Shown here: in pieces, positions 47,627 to 53,491 of the stretch
Position numbering within the stretch: position 1 is the first letter of the stretch
Layout: every line of letters starts with the position of its first letter
Origin: Ignatzschineria sp. F8392
GTDB taxonomy: Bacteria; Pseudomonadota; Gammaproteobacteria; Cardiobacteriales; Wohlfahrtiimonadaceae
Assembly: GCF_002252045.1 (NCBI RefSeq)
Contig: NZ_NEFF01000003.1
Span: forward strand, 62,001-126,000
Direction of reading: 5' to 3'
Length of the DNA stretch: 64,000 nt
Position numbers and translations under genes: made by a program
The notes under the pieces: model-generated
Told to the model about the DNA's origin: nothing
Seen by the model: the letters and a program-made list of their open reading frames with translations, nothing else
Database searches by the model: none

Positions 47627-48112
47627 TTACTTTCCCCCTAAACAATAAAAAATCATAACTACAAAAACGATCATACATAAGGGTAAATAAAAAATAATGA
47701 CTGAAGGAGAAAGCATTGCTCTTCCCATCTCTGTACAGCTTAAACATCCTTGTGATTGCCGACTTATTAAATATATATCATCTTTTTTGAGCTCACCTTT
47801 ATGTAGTTTTCGTACAAATGAATCGTATATTTTTTTAAAACATCGTTCTAAGTAAAGGTAGTAACTGTCCAGTAAGAAAAAAACCACTATAGGAATACAT
47901 GAGAGAAACATATACTTACTGCCATTTTCTAATCTCAGCGATAATAAAATGAAAGCAGAAGTTAATGTGATACACCAGTTTTTACATGTCGAGCTTTTGT
48001 CAGATAATCTTGAAATGATATCTTGTAAAAATCCCAAATGTGTTTGGATTGCTTTAGATTCAATATGTAAACATGTTTGTTTTGTGTCCAGATTTGCTCC
48101 ATGTTCTTGCAT
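47627..48112 (-). CDS. Small multi-helix membrane protein upstream of TIR gene
   Basis: A 161-residue protein with a cytosolic-looking N-terminal helix (HIESKAIQTHLGFLQDIISR), then hydrophobic segments at about residues 45-60 (WCITLTSAFILLSL), 68-90 (YMFLSCIPIVVFFLLDSYYL) and 135-160 (IIFYLPLCMIVFVVMIFYCL). The HLxxLQxIIxRxxxxSxxxKxW pattern is one I recall from small membrane proteins near defence genes, but I cannot name a family. I start at ATG 48110-48112, 7 nt after AGGGG; the longer frame starts with TTG. Coupled to the TIR gene (1 bp gap). A membrane effector is the natural guess. Confidence 0.7.
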   Translation of the reverse strand: MQEHGANLDTKQTCLHIESKAIQTHLGFLQDIISRLSDKSSTCKNWCITLTSAFILLSLRLENGSKYMFLSCIPIVVFFLLDSYYLYLERCFKKIYDSFVRKLHKGELKKDDIYLISRQSQGCLSCTEMGRAMLSPSVIIFYLPLCMIVFVVMIFYCLGGK

Positions 48113-48268
48113 GACTCTACCCCTATCCTCCAATTATTTATATTAGCTACGTGCTTCACTAAACAAAATACTAACATAGCATATTAAATATAAAGAATGA
48201 TAATGTTAAATTTTGCTATTTAAATTATTTTTAATAATGCCATAATCGGCTTAGTTTGAGTACACTGA

Positions 48269-48403
48269 ATCGAAGTAAAACAACTGTTACCATTGATTCA
48301 GGATAGTAAAACAAACTTACAGAAAAATGATTTTAACTATGAAAAAGCTTACCCTAAAGTTATAGCTGAACTTAAGCTTAGGTTTGATTTAATCAATGAC
48401 TAA
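48269..48403 (+). pseudogene. Short gene remnant beside tRNA-Leu
   Basis: After an in-frame TGA at 48266, an open frame of 44 codons with natural composition (IEVKQLLPLIQDSKTNLQKN and, further on, YPKVIAELKLRFDLIND) ends at TAA 48401-48403. There is no ATG start or binding site. It looks like the C-terminal remnant of a lost gene at the island edge. I do not recognise the family. Confidence 0.3.
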
Positions 48404-48411
48404 AATTTTCA

Positions 48412-48441
48412 TTGACAAAAAAGACCTCAAGGTTCTAAAAT
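48412..48441 (+). promoter_or_regulatory. Sigma-70 promoter of tRNA-Leu
   Basis: A perfect -35 box TTGACA (48412-48417) and -10 box TAAAAT (48436-48441) are 18 bp apart, with the tRNA 5-prime end 15 nt downstream. It is the clearest promoter in the window. Confidence 0.8.
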
Positions 48442-48456
48442 AGTCCTCTTAATAGC

Positions 48457-48540
48457 GCCGAAGTGATGGAATGGTAGACATGAGGGATTCAAAATCCCTT
48501 GCCGAAAGGCGTAAGAGTTCGAGTCTCTTCTTCGGTACCA
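48457..48540 (+). tRNA. tRNA-Leu (anticodon CAA)
   Basis: An 84-nt gene folds as a class II tRNA. The acceptor stem is GCCGAAG/CTTCGGT, the anticodon stem AGGGA/TCCCT encloses the loop TTCAAAA (anticodon CAA), a long variable arm TGCCGAAAGGCGTA follows, then the T-arm GAGTTCGAGTCTC. The CCA end is encoded. It reads leucine codon UUG. It marks the boundary between the AT-rich TIR island and the Panacea patch. Confidence 0.95.
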
Positions 48541-48550
48541 TTTTTAATAA

Positions 48551-48587
48551 AAAGAAGCTTGCATATCAATAGCTTGCAAGCTTCTTT
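48551..48587 (+). terminator. Terminator of tRNA-Leu
   Basis: A 12-bp perfect stem AAAGAAGCTTGC/GCAAGCTTCTTT with a 13-nt loop is followed by T run, 10 nt after the tRNA CCA. Confidence 0.88.
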
Positions 48588-48699
48588 TTTGTTTTAGGGG
48601 ATATAAAAGGGGCTATTACTCCAAAAAAACTCCCCCTAAAAACACAAACCAAAACTAATGATTTCTATCATCATTATCCTGATAGAAAAAATATAGCAA

Positions 48700-49173
48700 T
48701 CAAAACTCATAAGAACACAAATTTAAGAAATCATTTAAGCTACTCGTAATCCTTTTTTTATTTATTGGAGCCATAACTGTCGATTCATTAATAGCAGCTA
48801 TTACCTCTCTTACACTATTAGGAAGTAGCTCTCCTTTATATATCTCTCTATAGTTACTAACAACCATCTCTTTTAAATTAGTGATCTCATAACATTCGTG
48901 AGCATCTACACAATTTAAGTGCGAATCATATTTTAAAAAATCATAATCTTCGCTCTTTAGACTTACTTGACACCTTAATAACTCAGGCCTATTTGGTATA
49001 AATTCATGGATACGTGAATTTATCAAAAGTACTAATAATGGATCTATATTACAAATAACTTGATACTTATATTTAGGAGGAGTTGTAACGGGACAATAAT
49101 AATATATCACTGCACCCGGCCTTAGTTTCTCCTCTTTCTTTTTATCTGATAAGAGACTACTAAATGGCGCCAT
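48700..49173 (-). CDS. Putative toxin partner of Panacea antitoxin
   Basis: A 157-residue protein that I do not recognise. It begins with a Lys/Glu-rich helix (SSLLSDKKKEEKLRPG), then beta-rich sequence (GAVIYYYCPVTTPPKYKYQV, LLVLLINSRIHEFIPNRPEL) and a helical C-terminus. The PGAVIYYY plus KYQVICNID layout vaguely recalls SH3-like/PemK-type RNases, but no catalytic set is evident. Its start lies 4 bp after the stop of the Panacea gene, the usual antitoxin-toxin order, so a toxin role is inferred from position. Function unknown. Confidence 0.55.
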   Translation of the reverse strand: MAPFSSLLSDKKKEEKLRPGAVIYYYCPVTTPPKYKYQVICNIDPLLVLLINSRIHEFIPNRPELLRCQVSLKSEDYDFLKYDSHLNCVDAHECYEITNLKEMVVSNYREIYKGELLPNSVREVIAAINESTVMAPINKKRITSSLNDFLNLCSYEF

Positions 49174-49177
49174 TTAC

Positions 49178-49714
49178 TTAACCTGCTAAATACTCCGATA
49201 ACTCTTTTGGATTTTTAGAATAACGAATAACATCTTCAATCGAGATCTCATCATTCAATCTGGCAGTATGGTATAAGTCATCATGACTAAAAGCCTCTAA
49301 CTCCGTAAATGAGAGATCCTTTATTTTTTCTATAGCACAATCTAAAGCAGTGATATCGCTTTGGCTAAGATACTCTAAGTTAGCGGGTCGCTTGGGAATC
49401 AGCCTATCGAGCTCTATCGGTGAGTTTCCTTTGATATATAGCAAACTATGCAAAATTTCATCTTGATTTTTAAACTGTTTATAACTATTTTTCCCGTTTC
49501 TAGCGAGCTTAATCATGTCATATATCGAAGATAATACCGGACCATTTTTCATTGCGATAATCTCATCATTCACAACAAATCGTCCATAATCTTCTAGATG
49601 ATACCTGTTGGCAAAATAGATAATTTTTCCAACATGATACATCCACTCCACTTTTGAGGAGACATATAAAATAACCTCTAAAGCCTTTAGTTCATCAAAT
49701 TTAGAAGAAATCAT
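49178..49714 (-). CDS. Panacea-domain (DUF4065/SocA-like) antitoxin
   Basis: A 178-residue protein with a Panacea/DUF4065 domain: LKALEVILYVSSKVEWMYHV then KIIYFANRYHLEDYGRFVVN and EIIAMKNGPVLSSIYDMI, where the xGPV element is characteristic. Panacea proteins are versatile antitoxins that neutralise many unrelated toxins; SocA is a related proteolysis adaptor. The C-terminal part (DCAIEKIKDLSFTELEAF SHDD region) likely contacts the toxin. It is first in a two-gene operon with the unknown protein at 48700. A fragment of a second, related gene lies 20 bp upstream. Confidence 0.82.
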   Translation of the reverse strand: MISSKFDELKALEVILYVSSKVEWMYHVGKIIYFANRYHLEDYGRFVVNDEIIAMKNGPVLSSIYDMIKLARNGKNSYKQFKNQDEILHSLLYIKGNSPIELDRLIPKRPANLEYLSQSDITALDCAIEKIKDLSFTELEAFSHDDLYHTARLNDEISIEDVIRYSKNPKELSEYLAG

Positions 49715-49734
49715 CTTATTACCTCTATCTTACT

Positions 49735-49785
49735 ATTTTAGAATGATCTCATTATTCACGACAAATCGCCCATAATCTCTATAGT
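49735..49785 (-). pseudogene. Fragment of a second Panacea gene
   Basis: On the minus strand the stretch reads RDYGRFVVNNEIIL, nearly identical to DYGRFVVNDEII of the adjacent Panacea gene, with matching nucleotides (plus strand near 49555-49600). Nothing more of the second gene is evident. It looks like the scar of a duplication or gene replacement. Confidence 0.6.
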
Positions 49786-49845
49786 CTATAGTAATCTATC
49801 TATAAGAATCTCTAATTATAGTATACATTCTCTTCACTCATCACG

Positions 49846-49895
49846 ACTCCAAACACTGATACTTCTTCAGATAATCTACTATAGTTAAGAAATGT
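49846..49895 (-). pseudogene. C-terminal fragment of a second YecR-like lipoprotein
   Basis: On the minus strand this reads IVDYLKKYQCLES then stop, almost the same as the C-terminus IIDYVKKYQCLE of the intact lipoprotein gene at 50508. The shared nucleotide stretch CCAAACACTGATACTTCTTC is identical in both. The rest of the second copy is gone, replaced by the HicB region. Confidence 0.65.
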
Positions 49896-49988
49896 CACAT
49901 AAAGCTTACAAGAAAAATTCTGTATAAGAGCAGCTGGTATCTAACTTAATCTTCAAATGCTAAATATAATCTTACACAGGAGAAAACG

Positions 49989-50393
49989 ATGTTATTTCAC
50001 TTAGTCATTCATAAAAATGAAAATAGCACCTATGGAGTGACTATCCCCTCCTTAGCGGGTGTTTTTTCTTATGGAGATACACTAGAAGAAGCTGTATCGA
50101 ACGCAAAAGAAGCGATCGAATTTCATCTTACAGGGATTCTTGAAGATGGTCTTGAACCTGAATTTAAACACTTCACATTAGATGAGATTAAGGCACATCC
50201 TGATTATCAAGGGGCGGATCTGATCTCTGTTGATATTGATACCTCTTCTTATACGCTTAAACCTGAGCGCTTCAATGTTAGTTGGCCGAAGTATCTAATT
50301 AGAGAGGTCGATCGCTATACCACTTTGCATCCTGATACTCGTTCGAGCTTTCTAGCTAAAGCGGCTAAGAAGTATATTGAGCAGAATACTTAA
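49989..50393 (+). CDS. hicB: HicB-family antitoxin, apparently without HicA
   Basis: A 134-residue HicB. The N-terminal partial RNase-H-like fold is clear: FHLVIHKNENSTYGVTIPSL, AGVFSYGDTLEEAVSNAKEA and IEFHLTGILEDG. The C-terminal part (RFNVSWPKYLIREVDRYTTL to KYIEQ) is a DNA-binding ribbon-helix-helix type. CACAGGAGAAAACG precedes the ATG. HicB neutralises the mRNA interferase HicA and autoregulates. I find no intact hicA on either side; the 90 nt upstream have a few HicA-like codons at best. A downstream terminator ends the gene. Confidence 0.85.
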   Translation: MLFHLVIHKNENSTYGVTIPSLAGVFSYGDTLEEAVSNAKEAIEFHLTGILEDGLEPEFKHFTLDEIKAHPDYQGADLISVDIDTSSYTLKPERFNVSWPKYLIREVDRYTTLHPDTRSSFLAKAAKKYIEQNT

Positions 50394-50451
50394 TCGATAG
50401 CCCATAGATGCCCATAAATCTCCCATAAACCAGCCTTCAACTTGAATCGAT

Positions 50452-50481
50452 ACCCCAAAAATTAAGCAGAAATTTTGGGGT
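50452..50481. terminator. Bidirectional terminator between hicB and lipoprotein gene
   Basis: Stem ACCCCAAAA/TTTTGGGGT (9 bp) with further partial pairing inside the loop, followed by GTTTTC on the plus strand. It lies between convergent hicB and the YecR-like lipoprotein gene and can serve both. Confidence 0.75.
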
Positions 50482-50507
50482 GTTTTCTTATCTTAGCGCT
50501 TTACCCA

Positions 50508-50828
50508 TTACTCCAAACACTGATACTTCTTCACATAATCGATGATGGTCAGAGGCGCGTTCTCTTTTTTAGCGCTTTTATCGACACGCTGATCGATCAA
50601 TCTCGCGCCCTTCATGCCCCAGCCTTGGCAGATTCTATTGGCTTCTTCATCAGCTTCTGTATCGGGAGCGGTGACTATCTTTTTAAAGCCTTCTACCCCT
50701 TCGGCATAGATCTCAACGATCGCTTCTGATCTGCTTGCATGTCCAACGCGCCATTCGACCTCTTGTGTTGCGCAGCCCATCAGTAATAAGAAGGTGACAA
50801 TAGATAGTGGTAAGAAACGCTTTTTCAT
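50508..50828 (-). CDS. Small YecR-like lipoprotein
   Basis: A 106-residue lipoprotein: signal peptide MKKRFLPLSIVTFLLLMGC with lipobox LLMGC, so anchored in a membrane after processing at Cys19. The mature part has the pattern EANRICQGWGMKGARLID and ends YVKKYQCLE, similar to YecR-like lipoproteins of enterobacteria, whose role is unknown. Two further cysteines (ICQ, QCL) may form a disulfide. A truncated duplicate of the C-terminus lies at 49846-49895. The gene has its own terminator on the minus strand. Confidence 0.75.
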   Translation of the reverse strand: MKKRFLPLSIVTFLLLMGCATQEVEWRVGHASRSEAIVEIYAEGVEGFKKIVTAPDTEADEEANRICQGWGMKGARLIDQRVDKSAKKENAPLTIIDYVKKYQCLE

Positions 50829-50991
50829 TCGATACTCCTCAACTCAAAGATCTGATTAAATAACTCGATAACTACCTATATACCTTATAAACTCATTAAG
50901 TAACAATTTAAAATGATAATGATTTTAGTAATCTCATTTTAAGTAATTTTTAGATGATTTTTTTAGGCAATTTAATTTATAAGGAACTCCT

Positions 50992-51324
50992 ATGCATCAC
51001 TATATTGATTCCGCCGATCTCGACATGCTGAAAGAGGGGAAAGCAACGCTCTCGATTCAGACAGAATATGACTATGAGGGAAAGGTCTACAAAAGCCCTG
51101 AAACAGTAGTATCTATCGACCAGAAGATGGATCTTGCATTGATCAATCGAACCATTAATGATATCGCTCATGTTATTGCCACAGAATCGATCGCGATGAT
51201 TGATGCCTTAAAGATGGTCTCTACAGAACATCGGCTCACGCTCTTTCTGAAGGATGATGCCGGCGATTTATTGAAAGCCCCTACGATACATCCCCTACTG
51301 CTTTTAGCTTCATTTGGGAGATAA
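50992..51324 (+). CDS. Hypothetical 110-residue protein
   Basis: Not recognised. It starts MHHYIDSADLDMLKEGKATL with alternating beta-type sequence (LSIQTEYDYEGKVYKS), then an amphipathic helix (NRTINDIAHVIATESIAMID) and a basic-hydrophobic strand (HRLTLFLKDDAG). No signal peptide or membrane helix. AAGGAA precedes the ATG, codon use resembles the chromosome, GCCGGC occurs in it, and a good terminator follows, so it is probably a real, native gene. Confidence 0.65.
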   Translation: MHHYIDSADLDMLKEGKATLSIQTEYDYEGKVYKSPETVVSIDQKMDLALINRTINDIAHVIATESIAMIDALKMVSTEHRLTLFLKDDAGDLLKAPTIHPLLLLASFGR

Positions 51325-51380
51325 TGGGAAAGATAATGGGAAAGATAATTGAGGGGATTGAGAAAGATCGAGAAGATAAA

Positions 51381-51412
51381 AAGGAAGCCTTAGAGCTTCC
51401 TTCTCTTTTTTA
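51381..51412 (+). terminator. Rho-independent terminator
   Basis: Stem AAGGAAGC/GCTTCCTT (8 bp) with a 6-nt loop, followed by CTC and T6. It ends the hypothetical gene at 50992 and, in the opposite sense, could serve the convergent PadR gene. Confidence 0.85.
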
Positions 51413-51447
51413 AAATATTTTTCGGTACTTAAGAAACTTAAAATAAC

Positions 51448-52128
51448 TTAAAGTAGTGCTTTAATTTTAGCGATCGCCTCTTCTAAAATCGAATTGATCT
51501 CGGCCTCATGCTCGGCATTTTGATTCTCTTTTAAAAGTAGGCGGAGTTCTTTGAGTTTTGCTCGATGGGGGGATTCTGCGCTTCTTTGTTCTACCGCATA
51601 TGCTTGCTCCATCGCATTGATCAGCTCTCCTTGTGCTTTGAGCCAAGAGAAGAGCACTTCTGCCTCATCAAGCTTTTCACTAATCTCCTCTTTACCCTTT
51701 TTCGTAAGGGAGAACTCTTTTTTAGAGCCATCCATCGTTACCTCAGCTAGCTCACTCTCTTCTAGATATGCTAAAAGAGGATAGATCATGCCGGGGCTCG
51801 GTTTGTAGAAGCCCTTTGAGCGTTCTTCTAGCTCTTTAATAATCTGATAACCGTGAAGTGATTGCTCTGACAGAAGCATTAAGACCAGTAGCTGTAGCTC
51901 TTCACTACTGATGCGTCTTCCGCCACCAAAGCGACCATGACCGCGCCCCCTTTCTCTTCTTCGTCCGCCACCGCGACCGCCCATTTCAAAGCGATCATCT
52001 CTACGGCAATGTTCTGAAAAATGATGGCGCCCCCTTCTGCCGGCACCTCTTCCGCGCTGATGGCCTCTTGCAGAGCGATCTCCACAAGCTAATAGATCAT
52101 ATTGCATTCTTGATAATTCTCTCATCAT
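51448..52128 (-). CDS. PadR-family regulator, YqjI-like, with Arg/Gly/His-rich N-terminus
   Basis: A 226-residue regulator. Residues 1-72 are extremely rich in Arg, Gly and His (RGHQRGRGAGRRGRHHFSEH, then GGRGGGRRRERGRG). Residues 75-160 are the PadR winged helix: SSEELQLLVLMLLSEQSLHG, YQIIKELEERSKGFYKPSPG and MIYPLLAYLEESELAEV. A coiled-coil dimerisation segment follows. E. coli YqjI has the same layout, with a His/Cys-rich N-terminus that binds nickel or iron; here arginine dominates, so metal binding is less certain. A palindromic operator lies directly upstream, implying autoregulation. Confidence 0.85.
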   Translation of the reverse strand: MMRELSRMQYDLLACGDRSARGHQRGRGAGRRGRHHFSEHCRRDDRFEMGGRGGGRRRERGRGHGRFGGGRRISSEELQLLVLMLLSEQSLHGYQIIKELEERSKGFYKPSPGMIYPLLAYLEESELAEVTMDGSKKEFSLTKKGKEEISEKLDEAEVLFSWLKAQGELINAMEQAYAVEQRSAESPHRAKLKELRLLLKENQNAEHEAEINSILEEAIAKIKALL

Positions 52129-52150
52129 AGACTCCTTCTTGCTGATGATT

Positions 52151-52206
52151 TTATATCGTAAGATATAGTTGATATATGTATCTTAAGATATATCTTGAGA
52201 TATGTA
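52151..52206. promoter_or_regulatory. Palindromic operator upstream of the PadR gene
   Basis: A perfect 12-bp palindrome TATCTTAAGATA (52179-52190) sits within a series of related half-sites: ATATCGTAAGATAT to the left and ATATCTTGAGATAT to the right. Spacing of about 14-20 bp and AT-rich flanks fit a PadR-family operator overlapping the promoter of the PadR gene at 52128. Confidence 0.7.
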
Positions 52207-52322
52207 AACCATTTACTCTATTTATTCAGTGACCCACTCTCTCAATCTATTTCTTTCTCTTCAGTCACCCTTCGTTATAATCTCTTTTTACAATCTCATA
52301 ACCATTATTGAGGAGTCTTATA

Positions 52323-52742
52323 ATGCTTAAATTGATCAATCCCCCCACCGTTTTTAATAGCTTACAGTATGGTTTTAGTCAGGCTGTTTTAACGAAAGGT
52401 TGCCGGCAACTCTTTCTTTCTGGGCAAGTTGCTACCGATAAAGATCAAGTAACGATCGCAACAACAATGGGAGAGCAGACACGTGTCTGTTTAGAAAATA
52501 TCGAAAAAGTATTAATCTCAGCAGATACCACCAAGCACTCAATTGCGATATTACGTCTCTATATCAAGGAGAGTGCCAATACGCCGGAGGCACAAGAAGA
52601 GATCTCAATGGCATTGAAAGCTTTCTTCGGTGAACAGATGCCGGCATCTTCTTGGATTGTGGTCACAGGATTAGCACTTCCTGAATGGTTGATTGAGATT
52701 GAAGCGCAAGCTGTGATCAATGATGAGGCGGATGTTGAATAG
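52323..52742 (+). CDS. RidA/YjgF-family protein
   Basis: A 139-residue member of the Rid family, trimeric proteins of which the RidA type hydrolyses reactive enamine/imine intermediates from PLP enzymes. Visible: FSQAVLTKGCRQLFLSGQVA, a helix pair (TRVCLENIEKVLISA) and the C-terminal VTGLALPEWLIEIEAQAVI. In RidA the key arginine is in a SxxxRxAVxVxxLP context; here the position reads SWIVVTGLALP without that arginine, so deaminase activity is doubtful and it may belong to another Rid subfamily. ATG 52323 follows GAGGAG; the longer frame adds five residues. Confidence 0.85.
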   Translation: MLKLINPPTVFNSLQYGFSQAVLTKGCRQLFLSGQVATDKDQVTIATTMGEQTRVCLENIEKVLISADTTKHSIAILRLYIKESANTPEAQEEISMALKAFFGEQMPASSWIVVTGLALPEWLIEIEAQAVINDEADVE

Positions 52743-53400
52743 TTCTTCAGAAGAAGATCCTTAAGACGATTCATGGAGCGACCGGAACCAACTATTTCCC
52801 TCTTTTCACCTCTGCATGCCCGCCCATTGCATGTCTCTATTTGGCATCTTTGATGCCGAGACAATATCATTAAAGTAACGATTATTGACGATAGAAGATC
52901 GCCTATTGCCGGCGTACAGTTTTTGGAAGCATGCAATAGTGAGGACCGGCACCTCATCGGCCTCTTTTCTTTTGATGATTGATTCTTCAGAAGAAGATCC
53001 TTAAGAAAATTCATGGAGCGGCGGGAGCCGACTATTTCACTCTTTTCACCGGTGCATGCCCGCCTTTTGGCATCTTTGATGCCGAGGAGAATATCATTAA
53101 AGTAACGATTATTGACGATAGAAGATCGCCTATTGCCGGCGTACAGTTTTTGGAAGCATCCGATAGTGAGGACCGGCAACTCATCGGCCTCTTTTGTTTT
53201 GATGATTGATTCTTCAGAAGAAGATCCTTAAGAAAATTCATGGAGCGGCGAGAGCCGACTATTTCCCTCTTTTTACCGATGCATGCTCGCGGTTTGGCAT
53301 CTTTGATGCCTACTGCCGGCGTGCAGTTTTTGGAAGAATGCGATAGAGAGGACCGGCAACTCATCGGCCTATTTTGTTTTGCTCTTTTGTTTTGATATAA
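52743..53400. repeat. Second tandem array of the intergenic palindromic repeat
   Basis: The same repeat family as at 3975. Units start TGCCGGCGTAC at 52907, TGCCGGCGTAC at 53134 and TGCCGGCGTGC at 53314, giving periods of 227 and 180; the segment 52743-52906 is a unit lacking its start and the last is cut at about 53400. Shared blocks include GATTCTTCAGAAGAAGATCC, CATGGAGCGGCGGGAGCC and GCATGCCCGCC. The longer unit carries an extra piece (about 53087-53130). The array fills the gap between ridA-type and SGNH genes, again convergent. Minus-strand frames here are artefacts. Confidence 0.92.
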
Positions 53401-53429
53401 AACAACAATATAAAATAACGATAAAAAAA

Positions 53430-53456
53430 CCTCTCTATCCGTGAGGAGTAGAGAGG
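53430..53456 (-). terminator. Rho-independent terminator of the SGNH gene
   Basis: Stem CCTCTCTA/TAGAGAGG (8 bp, 11-nt loop) is followed on the minus strand by T7. It lies about 35 bp beyond the SGNH-hydrolase stop. Confidence 0.85.
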
Positions 53457-53491
53457 CTTCTATCATATTGACTTTCGAACTTTAACTTCGA

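Noticed and set aside
43660-48112. A standard Thoeris type I or type II system
   Set aside because: No SIR2-SLOG or TM-Macro ThsA is visible in the window; only TIR, STALD and membrane components are present.
48457-48540. Integration site (attL/attR) at the tRNA-Leu 3-prime end
   Set aside because: No second copy of the tRNA 3-prime end and no integrase were seen in the window.
52559-53466. Two minus-strand open frames across the second repeat array
   Set aside because: They read through the repeats and contain the same peptide in tandem; one overlaps the RidA-type gene. Artefacts of the repeat.
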